From NCBI GenBank assembly GCA_027886785.1, contig JAPCJV010000001.1:1-20228 (forward strand): 20,228 nt of DNA, in the 5' to 3' direction. Source of the stretch: Nitrososphaerota archaeon. Its GTDB lineage: Archaea > Thermoproteota > Nitrososphaeria > Nitrososphaerales > CADDZS01. Numbering within the stretch: the first letter of the stretch is position 1; the number at the start of each line of letters is the position of its first letter. A model generated the notes under the pieces. It saw only the letters and a program-made list of their open reading frames with translations, had not been told where the DNA came from and did no database searches. Below are positions 14,481-20,228 of this stretch, piece by piece. The position numbers and the translations under genes are program-made.

Positions 14481-15818
14481 GTGCCCATCCCCAAGGAGTT
14501 TAGCGTTTTTGGAGAAGATTACGGAACTTCCGAGTACAAGTTTGGCGTAGCCACGCTAGGTAACACTCCCGACGCGACGGACAACAGAGGCTATTTTCCG
14601 GACTCCAGAAGCGCTCTTCTTACTGTCTCATCAAAGTCGGGAAGATCGAGGACTGACAACAGGAATGCCCCGCTCTTAATTGTGGGGCCGAATGTTTCGC
14701 AATTCGTGGAGGCGCGCCGCGACCTCGCCGAAAGAATGGTCTATCCCATGAGAAACGGGGTGATCGATAACGACGACGAGCGCGCTTGGACAGTAGTCAA
14801 AGAAATAACACGGTATGGATTGCTCAGGCATGCCCCTGAAAAATCAAGGGCCCCTGATTTTGAGGGATTCAAATGCGTCGCGGCCCTGTCTGCTTCTGCT
14901 CCCCACTTCATGTACGACCGAATGATGCAGATTCACACAGATATCAACAAAGAAGAAGGGAGGCGTCTCATAAAGGCGGTTTCCATTATTCCTCAGCCCC
15001 TGGCAGTAGCCATATCACAGAAGAGACTCGCATGCACTGTCTTGGAGGGGGGGCACGGGAATACTCAGGTGGCACCGATCAGTAGCGGTGTGATTTTCAG
15101 CGCGCTCATATCGTTGAACCGCGGGGGAAGCGAATGCGATATGATCGCGGCCGAGATTCTGAAGGACGCTGGGTACTCGGACTTGGCAAGGGAGCCCAAG
15201 CTGGTCAAGGTTTTCAAAGAGTCAGTAGGTGTAGTACCAAGAAAGCTCGAAAAAGTGCTCGAAATGAAACAGTCCAAAGCCTTCGAAACTGTTTTCAAAA
15301 TTCCCAATACGAAAATCTCTATTGATCTCGGCAAAGTAGGGTGGCAGCGATTTTTGATCGGGGAGTACTTTTTCAATCCCGCTCACGAAGTATTTGCTTC
15401 CTACTACAAGAGGGGTTTTCCAAAGCCTGCGGACGCTTACAGCGAAGGAAAGCCGGTCCTCGGTACTGCGGATCTTGGGGATGTAATCATTCAATCCGTG
15501 CAAAAGTGCAGCTTTGAAATTCAACCTTCTCTCTATCAGAACATTATCTTGTCCGGAGGAAACTTTGCCTGGGGAGTTCCGCAGTCGCTTTCGAACTACG
15601 CAGTAGATTCCTCCACCAAGATCAAGGAAATGCTGAAGGACAAAGGAATCACTAATTCGACGGTGGAGATTACACGTAATCCAGTCTACAATGTGTGGCA
15701 GGGATGCATTGCCTACGGTTTGTATATCCCGGACGATTACCAATGGGATTGGGAATCGAGAGAAGGCTGGTTGCAGATCGAACCTCAAGATACCGAAGAG
15801 ATCAGTGCAGATCTTTAG
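14481..15818 (+). CDS. crenactin (archaeal actin homologue)
   Basis: A 445-residue actin-family ATPase that matches crenactin throughout. Phosphate-1 loop: VFGEDYGTSEYKFG (9-22). Interdomain region: GVIDNDDERAWTVVKEITRYGLL (93-115). Phosphate-2 loop: VLEGGHGNTQVAPIS (187-201), where actin has a VLDSGDGVTHTVPI-like segment. Adenosine and connecting regions: SLNRGGSECD (211-220), ILKDAGYSDLARE, and RFLIGEYFFNPAHE (290-303). Adenine-binding turn: IILSGGNFAWGVP (355-367). The C-terminus with RNPVYNVWQGC and SREGW is also crenactin-like. Crenactins form actin-like double-helical filaments and are linked to cell shape in Thermoproteales. The start is GTG; an in-frame TGA lies 6 nt upstream, so no longer form is possible. 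A downstream membrane protein on the same strand probably belongs to the same unit. Confidence 0.93.
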   Translation: MPIPKEFSVFGEDYGTSEYKFGVATLGNTPDATDNRGYFPDSRSALLTVSSKSGRSRTDNRNAPLLIVGPNVSQFVEARRDLAERMVYPMRNGVIDNDDERAWTVVKEITRYGLLRHAPEKSRAPDFEGFKCVAALSASAPHFMYDRMMQIHTDINKEEGRRLIKAVSIIPQPLAVAISQKRLACTVLEGGHGNTQVAPISSGVIFSALISLNRGGSECDMIAAEILKDAGYSDLAREPKLVKVFKESVGVVPRKLEKVLEMKQSKAFETVFKIPNTKISIDLGKVGWQRFLIGEYFFNPAHEVFASYYKRGFPKPADAYSEGKPVLGTADLGDVIIQSVQKCSFEIQPSLYQNIILSGGNFAWGVPQSLSNYAVDSSTKIKEMLKDKGITNSTVEITRNPVYNVWQGCIAYGLYIPDDYQWDWESREGWLQIEPQDTEEISADL

Positions 15819-15930
15819 CTCGAAATGATCGCGGGATCTTAACGGTCTGGCGGACTCTAATTCATCGAGCAGTCCTGGGGCACGACTAGAATCACGCCAG
15901 ACAAGGAAACGGGGTCCAATGCAGTAGTCA

Positions 15931-15941
15931 GGAAGGAGGGG
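15931..15941 (+). promoter_or_regulatory. strong Shine-Dalgarno-like site before the open N-terminal extension
   Basis: GGAAGGAGGGG complements the 16S rRNA tail very well. The next codons in the membrane-protein frame contain no ATG, GTG or TTG. An ATA at 15954 is 12 nt away. It may mark the true translation start, or a start lost by mutation or sequencing error. Confidence 0.3.
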
Positions 15942-16022
15942 CCTACTTCTAGTATAGCGGAAAGTGCTCGCGAGGCGCGGGAATTAAACGCTGCGAAAAG
16001 AAGAAAGAAAATCAACGCCGTT

Positions 16023-17009
16023 TTGATGAGCCTCTTCCTCGTCAGCCTATTTGACTTCCTGTACGTGCTTACGTCTTCTTGGGTTGCGGGGAGGGAAGCC
16101 GCAGCAGGGGGTATCCCTCTCGTGTATTTCACAGGAGCAATCACGACCGTATCGTTTTTCCTGTACCGTCTCCTAGATTACAGGGCAAAGAATGAAAATT
16201 CCGGGAATATACAGGGGATGTTTTTCAGCCTCTTTGATCTCATCGCGTATTTTTGTGTGATCGCCCTCGCTGCATGGGGATTGATCTTTCCGCTGCTAAA
16301 GCCTATTCCCCAAAATTATCAGTTGTACCTGTTTTATCAAAGAGGACTGACGCTTAATCTCTACGTTGTACTCATCATTTGCGCTAGCATCATTATTTTT
16401 CGAGTCGCTCTGCAGCTTCTTATAGTGAGACCAAACGTTGCTGCAGCTAAGAATCTCACTCCAAAAATGGTTCCAGTCGTACCTCTACTTGCGCCGACGG
16501 TTGTCAACGCTGTCGACAAAAAAACTGCTGAGATGCTGGAAACGATCACCAAAGAACTTTCGATTCTTCGCGCCCAGGTCAATTCCTTGACTAGAAATGC
16601 CGAGTATTCCTACGCCACCCGATCTGCGGGAACGATCCGGGGGAGCAGAAACGCTGCGCCTGCCCCTTCACGAGCGCCAGGTAAAGCAGTGCAGGTTCAG
16701 AATCCTCAAAGACCCTCTCCGCCCCTTCCAGATTCTGGAAGTATAGTTGAGCCTCCAAAGGCGAATGTGGAAAAAGTGCCCTCGATTGAACCCTCGGTTT
16801 CAAACTCGGTTTATGAGATTCCAGACGCAGCAAGAGATAACCCCTGGGCAGAGATTCTTGCGAGTCGTAGCCAGCCTACAAAGCCCCCACAAAAGGCGCA
16901 GACCTCCGCCTCTCTCCCGGCTAATCGGGCAATCACGCCCGCAAGTCGAAAAAAGCTCCCTGCTGCTGAGTCGCCTAAATCCCCGGAGAAGGAAGAAACT
17001 CTTCCGTGA
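16023..17009 (+). CDS. four-span membrane protein with coiled coil and proline-rich tail, crenactin neighbour
   Basis: About 328 residues. Membrane helices lie at roughly 2-20, 33-52, 69-92 and 110-136. A coiled-coil-like helix follows (TAEMLETITKELSILRAQVNSL, about 168-190), then a Pro/Ser/Lys-rich tail to the C-terminus. Within the tail, one conserved-looking helical island (YEIPDAARDNPWAEILASRS, about 263-283) is flanked by disorder. With the helices placed as a membrane anchor, the tail should be cytoplasmic and could hold crenactin filaments at the membrane; this is inference from position and layout. It lies 204 nt after the crenactin gene. Starts TTG 16023 or ATG 16026 are the only usual codons, yet the frame is open and protein-like back to 15861 (ARELNAAKRRKKINAV just before helix 1), so the true N-terminus may lie upstream. 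Confidence 0.7.
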   Translation: MMSLFLVSLFDFLYVLTSSWVAGREAAAGGIPLVYFTGAITTVSFFLYRLLDYRAKNENSGNIQGMFFSLFDLIAYFCVIALAAWGLIFPLLKPIPQNYQLYLFYQRGLTLNLYVVLIICASIIIFRVALQLLIVRPNVAAAKNLTPKMVPVVPLLAPTVVNAVDKKTAEMLETITKELSILRAQVNSLTRNAEYSYATRSAGTIRGSRNAAPAPSRAPGKAVQVQNPQRPSPPLPDSGSIVEPPKANVEKVPSIEPSVSNSVYEIPDAARDNPWAEILASRSQPTKPPQKAQTSASLPANRAITPASRKKLPAAESPKSPEKEETLP

Positions 17010-17054
17010 AAGTGCTTCGTTGAAATTCGAGCTTTAAATGAAAATTAGAATTAC

Positions 17055-17744
17055 TCAGGGCATTACGGGGATTTTGGAGCTCTGACTTTTCTGGAGAAAT
17101 TCCTGCCAGGCCTTGTCGAATTCCTGAATAGTTTCCTCAGTTCTCTTGTTGAAAGGCATCTGGGTGAGAATCTTTGTGGGGATGGTCAGTATGTGGGCAC
17201 CAGCCGCAATTGAAACGGCGACATCTTCGGGAATCCTGATGCTTCCTACGATCAGCTCCGCATTCAGGCCCCCTTCTTTTGCTAAGCTTGCGTAGTCCTT
17301 TATGATCTGAACGGGATTTTCTCCCACATCTTTCGCCCGATTGTAAAATAGGGAGACGAAAGTTGCACCCGCTTTGGATGCGAGTACAAGCTGATTGAAA
17401 GTCATCATGACCGTCATGTTGGTTTTGATTCCGTTCTTTGCGAGACGACTGACGATCTTCAGACCGTTTCCATTTCCAAACATCGCTACCTTGACTACGA
17501 CATTTTTGTGCCAGGAAGCATATTCCCGAGCTTCCTCCAAAATTTCGCCGACGGTGCTCTTTGTCGTCTCTACGCTTACCGGTCCATCGATCGTTTCACA
17601 AATATCCAACACTCTCTTCTTGAAATCCACTCCTCCCTCTTGAAGGAAGATCTTCTGATTTGTTGTTACGCCGTCGACAATTCCCCAAGATGAAATCTCC
17701 TCGATTTCCTTCAAAGAAGCTGTGTCCAAGAAAATCTTTGGCAA
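17055..17744 (-). CDS. transaldolase / fructose-6-phosphate aldolase-like (TalC/FSA type)
   Basis: A 229-residue single-domain (beta/alpha)8 enzyme of the small transaldolase family. FLDTAS (5-10) holds the conserved Asp7, and VTTNQKI (26-32) the Thr-Asn pair. Lys85 in NVVVKVAMF is the Schiff-base lysine. KTNMTVMMTFNQ (108-119), KAGATFVSLFYNR and VGSIRIPEDV complete the pattern. Differences from standard enzymes are VAMF for IPMT after the lysine and Asn-Gln for Asn-Pro in the second motif, which could alter substrate choice. The role is aldol transfer or cleavage of sugar phosphates in the cytoplasm; archaea often use it to make pentoses. The start is TTG at 17744 because an in-frame stop lies two codons before it. 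It is convergent with the membrane-protein gene, with a 45-nt gap. Confidence 0.85.
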   Translation of the reverse strand: MPKIFLDTASLKEIEEISSWGIVDGVTTNQKIFLQEGGVDFKKRVLDICETIDGPVSVETTKSTVGEILEEAREYASWHKNVVVKVAMFGNGNGLKIVSRLAKNGIKTNMTVMMTFNQLVLASKAGATFVSLFYNRAKDVGENPVQIIKDYASLAKEGGLNAELIVGSIRIPEDVAVSIAAGAHILTIPTKILTQMPFNKRTEETIQEFDKAWQEFLQKSQSSKIPVMP

Positions 17745-17777
17745 AAAATTCTACTTAATCGTGGGGATTGACAACGG

Positions 17778-17787
17778 AAAATATAAA
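17778..17787 (-). promoter_or_regulatory. TATA box of the transaldolase-like gene
   Basis: On the minus strand TTTATATTTT lies 34-43 nt upstream of the TTG start, which would place transcription start 10-15 nt before the codon. The sequence is close to the archaeal TATA consensus. Confidence 0.5.
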
Positions 17788-18039
17788 CCTGTCCTTTTCG
17801 ATGGATTCGTATTTAGGCGTACTCACGATGAATTTCTTTACAAAAGTATTTTCAGAAAAGAACTAATTGCGATTTTTGCTCTCTTCTAAAAAAAGTAACT
17901 GAAAATGGAAAAAAAATCCTCGGGATAATTTTATGGACTTTGCCCCCCGCTCCTGATCTGGAACTCATCCTTTATTCTGTCGTGATCAAGGGAGATCCAT
18001 TCGGCATAGACATTGAAGAGCCTCAGATAAGCTCAGAAT

Positions 18040-18109
18040 AACCAGTTCAACAAATTTCGTAGCTCCGCTTTTTGGAAGAGCTGTAACACAGCTCTGTTGC
18101 GAACTGGTT
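18040..18109. ncRNA. candidate structured RNA: nested stems
   Basis: AACCAGTTC (18040-18048) pairs perfectly with GAACTGGTT (18101-18109). Inside lies AGAGCTGT-AAC-ACAGCTCT (18077-18095), a perfect 8-bp stem with a 3-nt loop. An A/T-rich hairpin with a T6 run follows at 18118-18142 and could end a plus-strand transcript. No known RNA family was recognised. Confidence 0.3.
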
Positions 18110-18117
18110 CACGCGTT

Positions 18118-18142
18118 TGCAAAAAAGAATTATTTTTTCGCA
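18118..18142 (+). terminator. A6/T6 hairpin with T-run
   Basis: TGC-AAAAAA pairs with TTTTTT-C-GCA (one bulged C) around GAATTA. The T-run could terminate a plus-strand RNA starting upstream. Confidence 0.3.
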
Positions 18143-18172
18143 TAAGAATCAATGAAGAAAATAATGAATTAT

Positions 18173-18244
18173 GCAAATATGAAATAGCCGTCCTCCCCCG
18201 CTTGCGATCGCCCCCTAGGGGGCCCTAGGTGTTCAGATATTTGC
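18173..18244. repeat. 8-bp outer inverted repeat enclosing a GC-rich palindrome
   Basis: GCAAATAT (18173-18180) and ATATTTGC (18237-18244) are exact inverse complements. Between them CCCCCTAGGGGG (18211-18222) is a perfect palindrome overlapping a second one, CCTAGGG-GG-CCCTAGG (18214-18229). The two GC-rich stems are mutually exclusive, as in a switch. The surrounding DNA is AT-rich. Confidence 0.45.
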
Positions 18245-18333
18245 TTACGCCAAAAGAAGCCGCAAAGATCAGTGTCGATCGTATGGAATAACAGCTACCG
18301 CAAGTCGAAACGAATCATCTGGGTAGCGGGCTG

Positions 18334-18594
18334 TTACGCCTTTTTCGATTTCCTCAAGTCGCTCCTATTGCGCAGAATCCCGGTTACGCTTGAAACTGTA
18401 AAGGGCGTGCAATAGTCCAAAAAAATTTTGAGAAAAAGCAGACTGGAAAAAGAACCAGAAATTATCTGGTTTCCTTGGTTAAAGAAAACGAGCCAGGATC
18501 CGACGATCGCGGAGAGAAGGATCGCTCTTTTGAGATCAGATTTCGAGTAGAAAGCGCTCAAAGAAGGAAGACGTTCTTTGTGCGCTCCCTCCAT
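18334..18594 (-). CDS. NrtS-like small membrane protein (putative nitrate/nitrite transporter family)
   Basis: An 86-residue protein with two membrane helices (about residues 24-40 and 47-70). The pattern 'KRAILLSAIVGSWLVFFNQGNQIISG' followed by 'LKIFLDYCTPFTVSSVTGI' resembles the NrtS family ('r.lkvAlvVGtlLnliNQGd.l.sG', then 'k.lLtYlvPy.VstysA'), small proteins implicated in nitrate/nitrite movement in bacteria. A basic C-terminus follows. It starts 11 nt after the DUF1326 gene ends on the same strand, so the two should be co-transcribed. Alternatively it may simply be a small two-helix partner protein; substrate is not shown by the sequence. Confidence 0.6.
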   Translation of the reverse strand: MEGAHKERLPSLSAFYSKSDLKRAILLSAIVGSWLVFFNQGNQIISGSFSSLLFLKIFLDYCTPFTVSSVTGILRNRSDLRKSKKA

Positions 18595-18605
18595 GGGGCG
18601 TGAAT

Positions 18606-19244
18606 CTATGGACCTTTGAACTCCAGCTTTTCTACAAAGAAAGCATTTTTCCCAGATTCATCATAATCGAGATTGGGACTGACTATTCTCATCGTCTTTG
18701 ATTTGCACGCCCTGGCATCCTGCCAAATAAATCCCTTGGGTAGGTGAATCACAGTCTCTTGCTCTTCACCAGTGACCGGATTTGTGAACACTTCGAGGGC
18801 TACCTGAATAACTCCATCTACACTATAGCTACTTTTCTTGCCGTCAACATTCATTTTGATGTCTACGTACTGGGGAGGTAGGTGGTACTTTTCGGTTCCT
18901 GCGAACAATGCAAAGTAACCGTTTCCTTTTGCCTGTCCATCAAAAATCTTGTACAATGCATCTCTCTGTTTTTCGTCTGCTCTTTTGGTGATGTAGATTT
19001 GCTGAACCCCATCTCCTTCATGAATGGCTTTGGGCCATGAAGCTGCATAAATCACGTCCAGCCCGTCCAGTTTTACAGCACCGAAGCTTCCTTGAGCTAT
19101 GTGATGACCTACCAACGTTCTGCAAAATCCATAAGTCGGAAAGCCGCTAAAGTTGCAGGGACATCCGTAGTCGCAGTTACAAGCCTCGATGTAGTTACCC
19201 GAGAACTGCCAGTTAGGGATTAATTGTGTCTGTTGAGCCTGCAT
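18606..19244 (-). CDS. DUF1326-family cysteine-rich protein
   Basis: A 212-residue protein recognised by the N-terminal cysteine cluster ACNCDYGCPC (Cys22, 24, 28, 30) with Cys41 (YGFC), characteristic of DUF1326. The rest is a beta-rich domain (GLDVIYAASWPKAIHEGDG, then QQIYITKRADEKQRDALYKI). The cysteine cluster suggests metal or redox chemistry, but no activity is established for the family to my knowledge. DUF1326 genes are often beside DUF2182 membrane protein genes, as here: DUF2182 is divergent 237 nt away. It is the first gene of a two-gene unit with the NrtS-like protein. A TTAAATATTT box on the minus strand lies about 46 nt before the ATG. Confidence 0.85.
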   Translation of the reverse strand: MQAQQTQLIPNWQFSGNYIEACNCDYGCPCNFSGFPTYGFCRTLVGHHIAQGSFGAVKLDGLDVIYAASWPKAIHEGDGVQQIYITKRADEKQRDALYKIFDGQAKGNGYFALFAGTEKYHLPPQYVDIKMNVDGKKSSYSVDGVIQVALEVFTNPVTGEEQETVIHLPKGFIWQDARACKSKTMRIVSPNLDYDESGKNAFFVEKLEFKGP

Positions 19245-19481
19245 ATACTAACTATACCATTGTTCGCTGCGCCGTAAATTGTCCTAAATATTTAACTGTA
19301 CCGGAACTTCTTCCAGCCAGGACGTTATTCTGATTCACGAAAAATAGAATCGAATTAGTTTCTTCTCAGAAGAGTAGTATCGCAAAAGGAAACACAATAA
19401 TTATTTAGACGCAATATTGCATAACTCTTACGTCTGTGAATCGAAATTTCTGGGAATTGCGAGAAGGAGAACGATGACAAA
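19245..19481. promoter_or_regulatory. divergent promoter region with 10-bp palindrome
   Basis: The 237-nt region separates the DUF1326 and DUF2182 genes. It contains TATA-like boxes for both directions (TTAAATATTT on the minus strand at about 19286-19297; ATAATTATTTAGA on the plus strand at about 19397-19409) and the perfect palindrome GCAATATTGC (19411-19420) immediately downstream of the plus-strand box, a good operator position. Confidence 0.4.
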
Positions 19482-20228
19482 ATGACTTCGCATGATTCGC
19501 ATCCTACGGATTACGGGTCGATCTTTGTACGCGATCGCCTTGCAGTGACGGTGACGATCTCTCTGGTAGTCGCCGCAGCGGCTTGTTGGATCGCGTCCTA
19601 CTATCTAATGCCGTACATGATGATGGGGATGAACAGCTCAGGAATGGGGATGTCAAACGGTGTCGCCGCAATCATTGGGTCGGATCTTTCATTGTCAGCT
19701 GTACTGCTGTTTGTCGTGATTTGGGTGGTCGGCATGGCGGCGATGATGTTTCCTGCGATGGCCCCCGTAGTCCTCTTTTACGACAGGGTGGCGACGAAAG
19801 CTGAAGATCACCCTCGAACGGCCAAAATCTTTGGTACTCCATTGTTTCTCGTAGGCTACCTAGCTTCCTATGCTCTATTAGGAATCGGTGCCTATGCGGC
19901 GATCTTCTTTGCTCTGCAACTGTCATTCATGTTTCCCTGGCTCGCTATTTTTGCGGTTGCCGCTCCAAGCGCAGTATTAATCGTTACCGGAATCTATCAA
20001 TTCTCGCCGCTGAAAACAAGGTGTTTGTCACACTGCATTTCTCCCATTGGATTTTTTGCCGTCCACTCGAAGAGAGGGCTTTTCGGCGCAACAAATATGG
20101 GGTTTAATCATGGAGTATTTTGTGTAGGTTGCTGCTGGGCGTACATGCTGGTGATGCTAGCGGTGGCAGCGATGAGCATTCCAGTAATGGCGATTCTCTC
20201 CGGTGTAATTGCAGTCGAAAAAGTGGTA
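19482..20228 (+). CDS. DUF2182 integral membrane protein (3' end outside the window)
   Basis: The frame is open from ATG 19482 to the window end: 249 codons visible, no stop. It has about five or six membrane helices. The family signature is present: WVVGMAAMMFPAMAPVVL (the 'W.vM..AMM.P...P' helix) and IYQFSPLKTRCLSHCISP (the 'YQ.spLK..CL..C' loop); a Met-rich stretch (PYMMMGMNSSGMGMS) precedes them. DUF2182 proteins are described as predicted metal-binding membrane proteins. The Met-rich and Cys pairs could bind copper, which would fit the copper- and Rieske-based redox proteins elsewhere in the window, but this is inference. AAGGAG lies about 13 nt before the ATG. An upstream ATG at 19474 reads only three codons before TGA, overlapping this start. 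Confidence 0.88.
   Translation, partial: MTSHDSHPTDYGSIFVRDRLAVTVTISLVVAAAACWIASYYLMPYMMMGMNSSGMGMSNGVAAIIGSDLSLSAVLLFVVIWVVGMAAMMFPAMAPVVLFYDRVATKAEDHPRTAKIFGTPLFLVGYLASYALLGIGAYAAIFFALQLSFMFPWLAIFAVAAPSAVLIVTGIYQFSPLKTRCLSHCISPIGFFAVHSKRGLFGATNMGFNHGVFCVGCCWAYMLVMLAVAAMSIPVMAILSGVIAVEKVV

Larger units (their letters stand above)
17788..18333. other. gap with serial nested inverted repeats
   Basis: No gene is seen in any frame. The region contains, in order: an outer 9-bp pair (18040-18048 with 18101-18109) enclosing an 8-bp hairpin (18077-18095); an A6/T6 hairpin with TGC/GCA ends (18118-18142); and an outer 8-bp pair (18173-18180 with 18237-18244) enclosing a GC-rich palindrome (18211-18229). 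A structured RNA or a multi-site regulatory region is likely. Confidence 0.5.

Noticed and set aside
1..20228. CRISPR array, insertion sequence or integrase
   Set aside because: No regularly spaced direct repeats and no transposase or integrase motifs were found by eye.

Overview
The window looks archaeal and most probably belongs to the TACK/Nitrososphaeria (Thaumarchaeota-like) branch. The reasons are a crenactin-type actin, Ku-like and zinc-ribbon proteins, BNR-repeat secreted proteins with archaeal-style signal peptides, a cupredoxin, a membrane-fused Rieske protein, and a DUF1326/DUF2182 pair. Several genes begin with GTG or TTG, and AT-rich TATA-like boxes lie about 25-35 nt before start codons, giving short leaders or none. 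The copper and Rieske proteins suggest aerobic or redox-active metabolism. No ammonia-oxidation gene is visible. Lineage is inferred from gene content only.

Layout. 1-2066: the tail of a possible surface protein, a possible tiny membrane protein, an M29-aminopeptidase-like protein that appears to lack its metal ligands, and an overlapping HAD-family phosphatase-like gene. 2356-5591: a frameshifted BNR-repeat (sialidase-like) secreted protein, a convergent secreted beta-rich protein, a small helical protein and a membrane-anchored type-1 copper protein. 5592-7293: a truncated sugar-nucleotide epimerase remnant, then a multi-span membrane protein with a C-terminal Rieske domain. 7294-8792: a gene-poor stretch with hidden small ORFs and strong hairpins.

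8793-13275 (minus strand): a V4R-domain protein, an intact paralogue of the BNR protein, a zinc-ribbon protein, a divergent Ku-like protein and a PH-like small protein. 13276-14480: a gene-poor stretch with two candidate small zinc-finger proteins. 14481-17009: a clear crenactin gene followed by a four-span membrane protein with a coiled coil and a long proline-rich cytoplasmic tail. This pair is the best candidate for an undescribed system, a membrane-attached archaeal actin cytoskeleton. 17055-17744: a transaldolase/fructose-6-phosphate aldolase-like enzyme. 17745-18333: an intergenic region full of nested inverted repeats. 18334-20228: an NrtS-like small membrane protein and a DUF1326 protein in one operon, divergent from a DUF2182 membrane protein that runs off the window end.

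Functional themes are extracellular proteins (two BNR paralogues and one beta-rich protein), copper and Rieske redox proteins facing outward, a cytoskeletal pair, and a possible metal or nitrogen-oxyanion membrane module at the right end. Annotations rest on motif recognition by eye. No database search was possible.
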